Below the pieces are notes generated by a model that saw only the letters and a program-made list of their open reading frames with translations, did no database searches and was not told the origin of the DNA. From assembly GCA_025210455.1 (NCBI GenBank), contig JAOARQ010000066.1, positions 1-64,000 on the forward strand: a DNA stretch of 64,000 bases. Direction: 5' to 3'. Within the stretch, counting starts at the first letter, position 1. The number at the start of each line of letters is the position of its first letter. Of this stretch, positions 57,193 through 64,000 are shown in pieces. Source of the DNA: Pelagimonas sp. (GTDB lineage Bacteria > Pseudomonadota > Alphaproteobacteria > Rhodobacterales > Rhodobacteraceae). A program made the translations under genes and the position numbers.

Positions 57193-58365
57193 TCAAGGAG
57201 CCTGAACCAATCCTCGGCCACAACTTATAGGCGTTTGGCTTGGCCCCATGCCATCCGATATAGCCGCCGAAGACAGGCAGTTTGCCAGGGTGCTGGCATT
57301 GGGTGTTTCGCCCTCTTCGCGCAGCTTTTCAGCCCAAAGCGCGGCAACACCTGCCGCATGGGCCATCGCCATACAACTGCCGTTCAATGCGCGTGTGCCA
57401 GTGGGCAGATCCGCTGAGATAATGCCAGTGCCGGGGGCCACCAAAGCGGGGTTGTTGTTGCTAAAGGGGGCGGGTTCTATGCCATTTGCCCCTTGCTGGC
57501 AGGCGCCAACAGCCAGAACACCCCGCCCTGCTGCCGGGGAAACCGGGCCGGTGGTGAACTCGGGCGAGATATAGCGCAGGCAGTCATCACCTGCCGCGCC
57601 CAGGATCAGCGGTACCGGGCCGAACTCTGACATGCGAATGATGCGCTCAAATATCCGCAGATTGCCCCGATAGGCGTGCACAGCGGCAGAAATCGAAAGA
57701 TTGGCGGGATAGCCATTGTCTTGCAGCGCTTCGGATTCTGCCAAAGTATCAAAACTGATCGCAAATCCGATGATATCCGGTTTTTGCTGCAATGCCCAAA
57801 GAAAGGCCTTCAGGAACGTACAGGATGAACCTTTTCCTGTGTCCAGAACGGCCTTACCCACATAAAGATCGGTTATGCCCCGCGCGACGCCGATGCGCTG
57901 GTTTTCCAGATCTCGGCCCAGAACTGTACCAGCCAGATGGGTGCCATGTCCGTTTACATCCTGAACGCCAGTGCCGACGAAATCCTGTGAGGTGATTGTC
58001 ACCCCTTGAAACGCCGGGTGGGCGCTGTCGATTCCGGTATCCAACAGCGCGACCCGGCTTCCTTTGCCGGAATAGCGCGTCTGTGTCGCCCCAACCGCAT
58101 CTAACCCCCAACCCACTTTTGGGGTCTGTTGGCGGGCGAGATCCATGTCATAGGGGGCCACAAGCCGGGTTGCCATGACCGGGGCCATTGATAGGATGGT
58201 GGTGTCATGAAAAGCATCCGCCAGATCCTGTTCCGACAGGGCGGCCGCTTCGATGACAGGTTGCGCAGGACCTTGGGGATCAACGGGCGCAATACGTTTG
58301 TTCAGCGCATCATTTGATCGCTGCCAGTTGCCGGTTTTGTCGCGCAAAAAGATAAATCGGTTCAT
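57193..58365 (-). CDS. Subtilase (S8) homologue with Cys nucleophile position and altered oxyanion hole
   Basis: 390 residues with no signal peptide or membrane helix, so probably cytoplasmic. Asp109 (VALLDTGIDS) and His140 (NGHGTHLAGT) of the triad are intact. The catalytic GTSMA block reads NGSCMAMAHAAG, so the Ser position is Cys331 (TGT), with a Ser at 330 just before it. The oxyanion Asn block AAGN reads AAGD (Asp260). The frame is intact across the gene. The N-terminal 85 residues could be a prodomain. It may be a cysteine-type subtilase, a peptide ligase or an inactive binding protein. No partner gene is obvious. Confidence 0.75.
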   Translation of the reverse strand: MNRFIFLRDKTGNWQRSNDALNKRIAPVDPQGPAQPVIEAAALSEQDLADAFHDTTILSMAPVMATRLVAPYDMDLARQQTPKVGWGLDAVGATQTRYSGKGSRVALLDTGIDSAHPAFQGVTITSQDFVGTGVQDVNGHGTHLAGTVLGRDLENQRIGVARGITDLYVGKAVLDTGKGSSCTFLKAFLWALQQKPDIIGFAISFDTLAESEALQDNGYPANLSISAAVHAYRGNLRIFERIIRMSEFGPVPLILGAAGDDCLRYISPEFTTGPVSPAAGRGVLAVGACQQGANGIEPAPFSNNNPALVAPGTGIISADLPTGTRALNGSCMAMAHAAGVAALWAEKLREEGETPNASTLANCLSSAAISDGMGPSQTPISCGRGLVQAP

Positions 58366-58410
58366 GGGTACTCCGGCACCATTTAGAGGCGCCAGAATAC
58401 AACCTGAAGT

Positions 58411-58464
58411 AAACAGAAAAAGCTCTGTTTTGTTTCAACTGGCCCGCACGCCAGATGAGCGGGC
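58411..58464 (-). other. Two hairpins between adenosine kinase and subtilase genes
   Basis: GCCCGC (58442-58447) pairs with GCGGGC (58459-58464), and AAACAGA (58411-58417) with TCTGTTT (58424-58430). They occupy the 111-base gap between two minus-strand genes. Neither has a clean minus-strand U-run, so termination is uncertain. Confidence 0.35.
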
Positions 58465-58476
58465 TATTGATTTGTG

Positions 58477-59472
58477 TCAGAGCAACCCCTGAGATTTGTA
58501 CAGCGCCTGCATGTCTTCGAGAGGGCGCGGGCCGATGTGGCTGATCACCTCTGCGGCGGACACATTGCCCATCTTGCCAGCGGTTTCCATATCGGTGCCG
58601 GTCACCAGACCATAGATAAAGCCCGCCGCGAACTGATCGCCAGCGCCGGTCGCATCCACGGGAACAACCTTTTGCACTGGGATATCCACACGCACCCCAT
58701 CGCGAATGATCGACACCCCGTCACCTGACCGGGTGCAGACCACCAGCGGGCAAACATCGGCCACGGCCTGAAGGTCTTTGTCCAGATCGTCATTCTGGAA
58801 CAGAGATTTGATTTCCTCTTCGTTGCCGATCACGAAATCCATCTCGTTTGAGATCAGCTTGAGGAAGTCTTCGCGGTGGCGTTCCACGCAGAAAGGGTCG
58901 GAAATGGCGATGCCAGCTTTGCCCCCAGCAGCGCGACAAATTCTGGCGGCACGCAAAAAGGCGTCTTTGCCTTTGTCTTTGTCAAAGAGATAGCCTTCAA
59001 GAAAGATCACCTCGGCCTGTTCTGCGATGTCTTGTGCGACATCATCCGGACCCAGCTCAGAGGAAATACCCAGATAGGTATTCATCGACCGTTCACCATC
59101 GGGGGACACAAAGATCATCGAACGCGATGTCGGCAGTTCGCCCCCAGCCACAGGTGGGTTCACGAAATCGATGCCCTCATCCGTCATGGCTTTGGCGTAG
59201 AACCGGCCCAGGGCGTCATCATGCACGCGCCCGATAAAGGCGGTTTTCGCCCCCAGTGCGCCAATCCCGGCAATGGTATTCGCAACCGATCCACCAGGTG
59301 TTTCCACCTGATCTTTCATCCCGGCATAGAGCGTCTCACCGCGTTCGCGTTCGACAAGCTGCATAATGCCCTTTTCGATCCCCATCAGATCCAGAAACGT
59401 ATCTTCGGCGCGGGTGATCACATCGACAACAGCATTGCCGATACCGACAACCTGATATTTTTTGGCGCTCAT
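58477..59472 (-). CDS. PfkB-family sugar/nucleoside kinase, probably adenosine kinase
   Basis: 331 residues. N-terminal VVGIGNAVVDVI, the substrate-binding GGSVANTIAGI, and the C-terminal catalytic DATGAGDQFAAGFIYGL with its Asp base mark a PfkB (ribokinase) kinase. The overall sequence is close to the adenosine-kinase-like group of Rhodobacteraceae. It would phosphorylate adenosine to AMP in purine salvage. Its ATG overlaps the nth stop (ATGA). Other nucleoside or sugar substrates remain possible. Confidence 0.82.
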   Translation of the reverse strand: MSAKKYQVVGIGNAVVDVITRAEDTFLDLMGIEKGIMQLVERERGETLYAGMKDQVETPGGSVANTIAGIGALGAKTAFIGRVHDDALGRFYAKAMTDEGIDFVNPPVAGGELPTSRSMIFVSPDGERSMNTYLGISSELGPDDVAQDIAEQAEVIFLEGYLFDKDKGKDAFLRAARICRAAGGKAGIAISDPFCVERHREDFLKLISNEMDFVIGNEEEIKSLFQNDDLDKDLQAVADVCPLVVCTRSGDGVSIIRDGVRVDIPVQKVVPVDATGAGDQFAAGFIYGLVTGTDMETAGKMGNVSAAEVISHIGPRPLEDMQALYKSQGLL

Positions 59473-60113
59473 AAAGTTTTTTCCTCAAACTGGCAGAGAT
59501 CATTGATGATGCAGGCCTTGCATTTTGGCTTGCGCGCCACGCAGATATACCGCCCGTGCAAAATAAGCCAGTGATGCGCGTGTTGTTGGAAGTCGACGGG
59601 AATGTGATCTTCGATGGCGCGTTCCACTGCGACCACATCTTTGCCGGGGCAGATACCTGCGCGATTGCCGACCCGATAGATATGTGTGTCGACCGCCTGC
59701 GCCGGATGTTTCCACCACATGTTCAGCACCACATTGGCAGTCTTGCGGCCCACACCCGGCAGGCTTTCAAGAGCGGCGCGAGAGCAGGGCACTTCACCGC
59801 CATAGTCATCCACCAGAATGCGCGCGGCTTTGATCACGTTCTTTGCCTTCTGGCGGAACAGCCCGATGGTTTTGATATGCTCAGTCACCCCTTCTTCACC
59901 CAGATCCAGCATCTCCTGTGGGGTATCTGCGATCTGAAACAGTTTTTCCGTGGCCTTGTTCACACCTGCATCGGTGGCCTGCGCAGACAGGGCCACAGCC
60001 ACCACAAGCGTATAAGCGTTGGTGTGGTTCAATTCCCCCTTGGGTTCGGGTTCACTGTTCTGAAAGCGGGTAAAGATTTCGCGGAGCGTCTGATAATCAA
60101 GCTGTTTGGCCAT
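59469..60113 (-). CDS. nth: Endonuclease III
   Basis: 214 residues from the ATG at 60111-60113. Helix-hairpin-helix LPGVGRKTANVVLN with catalytic Lys124, Asp142 in VDTHIYRV, and the [4Fe-4S] ligands Cys191, 198, 201 and 207 (C-X6-C-X2-C-X5-C) are all present. It removes oxidised pyrimidines and nicks abasic sites in base-excision repair. Its stop overlaps the adenosine kinase start. Confidence 0.97.
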   Translation of the reverse strand: MAKQLDYQTLREIFTRFQNSEPEPKGELNHTNAYTLVVAVALSAQATDAGVNKATEKLFQIADTPQEMLDLGEEGVTEHIKTIGLFRQKAKNVIKAARILVDDYGGEVPCSRAALESLPGVGRKTANVVLNMWWKHPAQAVDTHIYRVGNRAGICPGKDVVAVERAIEDHIPVDFQQHAHHWLILHGRYICVARKPKCKACIINDLCQFEEKTL

Positions 60114-60165
60114 GTCTTGGGATGTGCCTTCTGTGGCTGAACGGGAACGCGGGGGCCGATGCGGG

Positions 60166-61047
60166 CTAAAGCGTTGCGATCCATTTGGCGGTGAAGGCGG
60201 CATAGCCGTCTTCGGTCTGGTTCAGGTGGTCTTTGGTCAGCCTGTGAAACGCAGGCAGATGGTGAAAGGGTATATTTGGGGCGACGTGATGTTCGACGTG
60301 ATAGGGCATGTTCCACGCCAGAAAGCGGATGATGCGGTTGGTAAAGGTGGTTCGTGTGTTGTCGAACATATTCGCGATCTGAGGGCAACGCCCGTGTTCT
60401 GCCAGAAGATACAGCCGCAGCATCGGCTGCCCCAGCACAACCGGCAGCAGCCAGACCCAGAACAGGAGCGGCGAGATCAGCAGACTTAGGAGAACCGCAG
60501 CATAAATGATCAGCAGCCAGCGTGCTTCCCGGATGATACGGGGCTTTGCGCGATTGGGCAGGTAAGGGGCCTGTGTGATGCCACGCGCATTGCTGATCAC
60601 TGTGCGCGTCTGGGAGACCCAGTAAGGTATGCCAGACACATGGCTGATCCAGCTGCGCCAACTGTCTGGTTTGTCTCCTGACAGTTCGGGATCTTTGCCG
60701 GGGATGTTGGTGTGGCGATGATGCGCCAGATGAAAGTAGCGAAACCATTCAAAAGGCAAAAGAATCATCAGACCACAAAAATGGCCGACGGCTTCGTTCA
60801 GGCGTTCATTGGCAAAGGGGGTTTTATGGGTGGCCTCATGTTCCAGCGTAAACAAAAAGACGATCACGACCCCCTGAATAGGGATCAAAAGCCACCAGAA
60901 TGGAACCCGAAGTGCGATAAGAACTCCAAGCGCTAGGATAACCCCCAGATGCCCTGTCAGATGCAAAAGTCCGGCCCGGTCAGAGCGCCTTGAGAGCGTC
61001 TGCAGTGTCTCTGCAGGGAGTTGTGACATAAAAGCTCGGTGATCCAT
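60166..61047 (-). CDS. Membrane fatty-acid desaturase
   Basis: 293 residues if started at the ATG at 61045-61047 (MDHRAFMSQL); an ATG at 61150-61152 in the same frame would abut the divergent start exactly and is less likely. Three His boxes bind the di-iron centre: LEHEATHKTPF, HLAHHRHTNIP and MPYHVEHHVAPNIPFHHLP. Four membrane helices in two pairs lie between them. It introduces a double bond into acyl chains or a related lipid. The exact position and substrate are unknown. It overlaps no gene and shares a divergent promoter with the Ada-like gene. Confidence 0.85.
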   Translation of the reverse strand: MDHRAFMSQLPAETLQTLSRRSDRAGLLHLTGHLGVILALGVLIALRVPFWWLLIPIQGVVIVFLFTLEHEATHKTPFANERLNEAVGHFCGLMILLPFEWFRYFHLAHHRHTNIPGKDPELSGDKPDSWRSWISHVSGIPYWVSQTRTVISNARGITQAPYLPNRAKPRIIREARWLLIIYAAVLLSLLISPLLFWVWLLPVVLGQPMLRLYLLAEHGRCPQIANMFDNTRTTFTNRIIRFLAWNMPYHVEHHVAPNIPFHHLPAFHRLTKDHLNQTEDGYAAFTAKWIATL

Positions 61048-61152
61048 GACGCGATTGATTAGTTCTTGGCGGCGCAAGTCAAACGTTTTCGCAATATCCG
61101 GGTCGCTTGTGTCATAAAGCAGCAGTAAGGTCGCCGCAAAGGAGAGCGGCAT

Positions 61153-61998
61153 ATGCAGGACAGTCAAACCTATCACTATCAGGTCATGGCGCGTGCCATT
61201 GAGGCTGTGGATCAATTGGGACCAAAAGCTTCTCTTGAGGATCTCGCCCGCGAAATCGGCATGAGCCCGGCGCATTTCCAGCGGTTGTTCACCTCTTGGA
61301 CGGGCGTATCCCCCAAACGCTATCAGCAATATCTGACCCTGGGACATGCAAAGGCCCTGCTGTCCGATCATTTTACCACGCTGGATACCGCCCTTGCCAC
61401 GGGCCTGTCCGGGGGGGGGCGCCTGCATGATCTGTTTCTACGCTGGGAGGCCATGAGCCCCGGAGATTATGCCAAGGGTGGCGAAGATCTGCCCATTTAT
61501 TGGGGCTGGTTCGACAGCCCCTTTGGTGAGGCGTTGGGCATGGGCACCGACAAGGGGATCTGCGGTATCGGCTTTGGCGCGGTTCATGGGCAGGATCATT
61601 CTGTGGCGGATCTGAAATCGCGCTGGCCCAATGCGCGCTATGAGGAAAACCCCGAAAAACTGCGCAATTGGACGGAAACCGCTTTTGGCCTGCAACAGGT
61701 TGGTGAAGTGCCGTTGTATCTGATTGGCACACCGTTGCAGATCAAAGTCTGGGAGGCGCTGATGAGGATTCCCTCTGGGCAGGTCACAACCTATTCCGAA
61801 CTGGCCGGGGCGATTGGCAAACCCCGTGCGGTGCGGGCGGTTGGTACAGCGGTTGGGCGCAATCCTATCAGTTATCTTATCCCCTGCCACAGGGCGTTGC
61901 GCAAATCAGGGGGGCTGGGTGGATACCACTGGGGCCTGCCTGTAAAACGGGCTTTGTTGGCCTGGGAAGGTGTTCGGGCGGATGAAAATCGTGCCTAG
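61153..61998 (+). CDS. Ada-like protein: AraC-type HTH fused to O6-methylguanine-DNA methyltransferase
   Basis: 281 residues. The N-terminal AraC-type DNA-binding domain covers about residues 5-105 (LEDLAREIGMSPAHFQRLF). The C-terminal alkyltransferase carries the acceptor Cys245 in LIPCHRALRKSGGLGGYHWG, with IPSGQVTTYSELA before it. The zinc/Cys N-terminal AdaA domain that accepts phosphotriester methyl groups is missing, so methylphosphotriester sensing of the E. coli kind is not expected. It repairs O6-methylguanine and may regulate genes when methylated at Cys245 (inference). Confidence 0.92.
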   Translation: MQDSQTYHYQVMARAIEAVDQLGPKASLEDLAREIGMSPAHFQRLFTSWTGVSPKRYQQYLTLGHAKALLSDHFTTLDTALATGLSGGGRLHDLFLRWEAMSPGDYAKGGEDLPIYWGWFDSPFGEALGMGTDKGICGIGFGAVHGQDHSVADLKSRWPNARYEENPEKLRNWTETAFGLQQVGEVPLYLIGTPLQIKVWEALMRIPSGQVTTYSELAGAIGKPRAVRAVGTAVGRNPISYLIPCHRALRKSGGLGGYHWGLPVKRALLAWEGVRADENRA

Positions 61999-62222
61999 TC
62001 CACCCGCTGGCGGTTTCTGGCTTATGCAGCTTTTGTGGATTAAATCCTTGGAAACAATGCGAGAATGAACAAGGCCGTATCCCTGCCGCCGCTGGAACGG
62101 CAGGTAAAAAGCAAAGTGTTGCCTATTTTTCCCATGGCCAGAGTCGTAGCTGCAAGTTATCTTGTCTATTATAACACGAAGCCCACAAGGGCCGATCATT
62201 TCTGAGGCTAAAGAGGTTAGAT

Positions 62223-62474
62223 ATGACCAAAGCACGTAATTCCGCCGTTCTCGCACTTGTTGGCGCCATGTTTGTAAGCGCATGTGCCGCGCCCGGCACA
62301 GTTCCAACACAGCAGCAAAAGACTGCACAGACCGCAGCAGCAGGCGCTGTTGTTGGTGCCGCCGCTGGCGCGCTGCTGGGTGGCAACGACAAAGGCGAAC
62401 GCAACCGTTCGATGGTTGCAGGCGCACTGCTGGGTGGCGCGGCTGGTGCAGCTGCTGGCCAGATGTCGCAGTAA
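62223..62474 (+). CDS. Glycine-zipper lipoprotein
   Basis: 83 residues. A lipoprotein signal ends in VSACAAP (lipobox Cys about residue 20). The rest is a Gly/Ala-rich helix pair (AAAGAVVGAAAGALLGG and MVAGALLGGAAGAAAGQ) joined by NDKGERNRS. Such YMGG/Gly-zipper proteins sit in the outer membrane. The NDKGERNR loop and flanking zipper are almost the same as in the OmpA lipoprotein encoded 25 bases downstream, suggesting duplication. Confidence 0.85.
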   Translation: MTKARNSAVLALVGAMFVSACAAPGTVPTQQQKTAQTAAAGAVVGAAAGALLGGNDKGERNRSMVAGALLGGAAGAAAGQMSQ

Positions 62475-62499
62475 AAAATACAATAAACTGAGGTTCGAA

Positions 62500-63171
62500 A
62501 TGACCCGAGCAAAACGTTCCATTGCGCTTGCGCTGATGGGCACAATGGCGCTGGGCGCCTGTACCACTGGTCCTCTGCTTAGCCCGGAAGATCCCAATCG
62601 TCAGACTAAGGTCGGCGCCGCAACAGGTGCTGCAATTGGTGCTGTGGCTGGTCGTATTCTTGGCGGCGACGACAAGGGCGAACGCAACCGGGCAACAGTT
62701 GCGGGCGCGCTGATCGGCGCGGCAGCAGGTGGTGCCTATGGCAACTATCTCGACAAGCAGGAAGCTGAGCTGCGCCAGCAGTTGGGCAACAATGCTGATA
62801 TCCGCAACACCGGTGATCGTCTGATTGTGACCATGCCGCAGGATATCCTGTTTGCAACCGCCAGCTCGGACCTGCGTCCGGGCTTGATGGGTGATCTGCG
62901 CAGTGTTGGGCAAAGCCTGTTGGCCTATCCTGACACCACGGTTCAGATCATTGGCCACACCGACAGTGATGGCGAAGCGTCCTACAACCTTGGCCTGTCG
63001 CAGGATCGCGCACAGTCGGTTGCGAATGTCCTGATTTCCGAGGGCGTTCCATCGGGTCGTCTGAATGTGATTGGTGCGGGTGAAGACCAGCCGATTGCAT
63101 CGAACCTGACACCAGAAGGCAAAGCGCAGAACCGTCGCGTTGAGATCGTGATTCTGCCAAACGCTGTTTGA
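62500..63171 (+). CDS. Glycine-zipper OmpA-family lipoprotein
   Basis: 223 residues from the ATG at 62500. Lipobox LGAC near residue 19, then a Gly-zipper region (GAATGAAIGAVAGRILGG, loop DDKGERNRA, AGALIGAAAGGAYG), then an OmpA-like peptidoglycan-binding domain from about residue 105: FATASSDLRPG, IIGHTDSDGEASYNLGLSQD (peptidoglycan Asp) and NRRVEIVIL (Arg). It ties the outer membrane to the wall. It resembles YiaD-type proteins and follows its smaller relative closely, probably in one operon. Confidence 0.9.
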   Translation: MTRAKRSIALALMGTMALGACTTGPLLSPEDPNRQTKVGAATGAAIGAVAGRILGGDDKGERNRATVAGALIGAAAGGAYGNYLDKQEAELRQQLGNNADIRNTGDRLIVTMPQDILFATASSDLRPGLMGDLRSVGQSLLAYPDTTVQIIGHTDSDGEASYNLGLSQDRAQSVANVLISEGVPSGRLNVIGAGEDQPIASNLTPEGKAQNRRVEIVILPNAV

Positions 63172-63198
63172 TTGTGCAAATTTGCACGCAATACTGAT

Positions 63199-63224
63199 AA
63201 ACGCCGCGGATTGCCGCGGCGTTT
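63199..63224 (+). terminator. Hairpin after the OmpA lipoprotein gene
   Basis: AAACGCCGCGG (63199-63209) and CCGCGGCGTTT (63214-63224) form a perfect 11-bp stem with an ATTG loop, 28 bases after the stop. Only three T follow, so it is a moderately supported terminator. Confidence 0.6.
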
Positions 63225-63269
63225 GCACATGCTAAGGTGGGTTCGTACCGTCATTGAGGAGAGGACGAG

Positions 63270-63812
63270 ATGAGCGACCTGACCCTGCTAGGCCTGTGCG
63301 GCTCCCTGCGCGCGGGTTCTTTGAACCGCAAACTGATGCACGAAGCTGCGCAAAAATTTGCCCCGACCAATTTTACCGAAGGCAACCTGCGCCTGCCACT
63401 ATATGACGGTGATGTCGAAGAAAACGACGGTATCCCGGCTGACGTACAGGCCCTGGCCGATCATATTCAGGCTGCGGATGCGGTGCTGATCGTCACCCCG
63501 GAATACAACAAAGCGATTTCTGGTGTGCTGAAGAACGCATTGGATTGGGTCAGCCGCGTGCCCGGCGGCGTTTGGAAGGGCAAGCCGGTGGCGATTCTAT
63601 CCTCTACTGCAGGCCGCACCGGTGGTGAGATGGCGCAGGCCTCGACCCGGCTGTGTCTGCTGCCGTTTCAACCCAATCTGGTTGTCGGCCCCGATGTTCT
63701 GGTGGGGTCGAACTATGAACAACATGACGAAAGCGGTGCGCTGACCAATGAGCGCTATCTGACCGCCGTCGAAGGGCTGATGGCCAATTTGCGCGCTGCC
63801 GCATCGCAGTGA
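63270..63812 (+). CDS. NADPH-dependent FMN reductase (ChrR/azoreductase-like)
   Basis: 180 residues, flavodoxin-like. The FMN phosphate loop is LCGSLRAGSLNRKLM; VTPEYNKAISGVLKNALDWV is the flavin ring motif of the NADPH-dependent FMN reductase family (ChrR, YieF). It reduces quinones, chromate or azo dyes by two electrons and protects against oxidative stress. No operon partner; it converges on the VOC gene with one base between the stops. Physiological substrate unknown. Confidence 0.9.
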   Translation: MSDLTLLGLCGSLRAGSLNRKLMHEAAQKFAPTNFTEGNLRLPLYDGDVEENDGIPADVQALADHIQAADAVLIVTPEYNKAISGVLKNALDWVSRVPGGVWKGKPVAILSSTAGRTGGEMAQASTRLCLLPFQPNLVVGPDVLVGSNYEQHDESGALTNERYLTAVEGLMANLRAAASQ

Positions 63813-63813
63813 C

Positions 63814-64000
63814 TTACATTGTGTTTGCGATCTCGATGAGGTTTCCATCGGGGTCGCGCATATAGATCGACACAATCGGCCCGGTCGCGCCAGAGCGTTT
63901 GACCGGGCCTTCTACAATCGGAATGCCAAGCTGATGCAGATGCTCCTGCCATTGCCCTATCGGGCTATCGCTTAGGAAACACAGATCGGCAGATCCACTT
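63814..64000 (-). CDS. VOC-superfamily protein (5' end outside the window)
   Basis: Only the last 61 codons are visible. They include LHQLGIPIVEGPVKRSGATG, VSIYMRDPDGNLIEIANTM and the stop. RDPDGNLIE carries the C-terminal metal-binding Glu of glyoxalase/bleomycin-resistance/dioxygenase-type proteins. The function cannot be narrowed further from this fragment. Confidence 0.85.
   Translation of the reverse strand, partial: SGSADLCFLSDSPIGQWQEHLHQLGIPIVEGPVKRSGATGPIVSIYMRDPDGNLIEIANTM

Overview
The window is a chromosomal segment of an alphaproteobacterium, most likely a marine Rhodobacteraceae of the Roseobacter group. Three things point there: a RegA/SenC/RegB (PrrA/PrrC/PrrB) redox-control locus with the regB gene divergent from senC-regA, the alphaproteobacterial tsaE-amgK-murU-addB-addA-trxA order, and ribosomal proteins of alphaproteobacterial type (long zinc-free S14, GTG-started rpsM). 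No stretch longer than about 300 bases lacks a gene. I saw no rRNA, tRNA, CRISPR array, intact insertion sequence or prophage.

Region 1 (1-9.8 kb) is a sugar-catabolic locus. A minus-strand operon encodes a CUT1 binding protein and two permeases, an IlvD-type sugar-acid dehydratase, an SDR dehydrogenase, DgoK, DgoA and an SMP-30 lactonase that runs off the left edge. Divergent from it lie an IclR regulator and the matching ABC ATPase. Together they could supply a whole De Ley-Doudoroff route (sugar -> lactone -> aldonate -> 2-keto-3-deoxy acid -> phosphate -> pyruvate + glyceraldehyde-3-phosphate), probably for D-galactose or galactonate. The divergent promoter carries stacked inverted repeats.

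Region 2 (9.8-23.7 kb) is a mixed block: an alpha/beta hydrolase broken by an in-frame TAG and its divergent TetR regulator with two matched operator-like sites; malonyl-CoA synthetase; 2,4-dienoyl-CoA reductase; a methyltransferase; msrA/msrB; queG; a glutathione transferase; a putative 2OG-Fe(II) oxygenase; a secreted YHS protein divergent from a second TetR regulator; a two-gene HTTM-like membrane unit; and a membrane diguanylate cyclase.

Region 3 (23.9-40.4 kb) is the distal S10/spc/alpha ribosomal cluster (rpmC to rplQ), but broken into pieces. DUF1127 plus a 45-residue ORF, a DEAD-box helicase and a cytochrome P450 separate rpmD from rplO. A GT87-like membrane protein and a small RTX protein separate adk from rpsM. 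An ArsH-type flavoprotein separates rpoA from rplQ. Several pieces have their own terminator and a structured leader; the rpsE and rpsM leaders contain competing complementary segments.

Region 4 (40.4-64 kb) holds a DUF2306 membrane protein, DUF2853, an unlinked TrpB-like paralogue, the regA/senC/regB locus, a PAS-only membrane protein preceded by an exact CtrA-type box, tsaE, the AmgK/MurU cell-wall recycling pair, the AddAB recombination nuclease, thioredoxin, a beta-hydroxyacid dehydrogenase, a subtilase homologue with Cys in place of the catalytic Ser and Asp in place of the oxyanion Asn, adenosine kinase, endonuclease III, a fatty-acid desaturase, an Ada-like methyltransferase, two related glycine-zipper lipoproteins (one with an OmpA domain), an FMN reductase and a partial VOC protein at the right edge.

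The strongest leads for something new are the Cys-subtilase, the rpsM and rpsE leader RNAs, and the CtrA-box/PAS protein. All coordinates and starts were read by eye from the sequence; no database search was possible.
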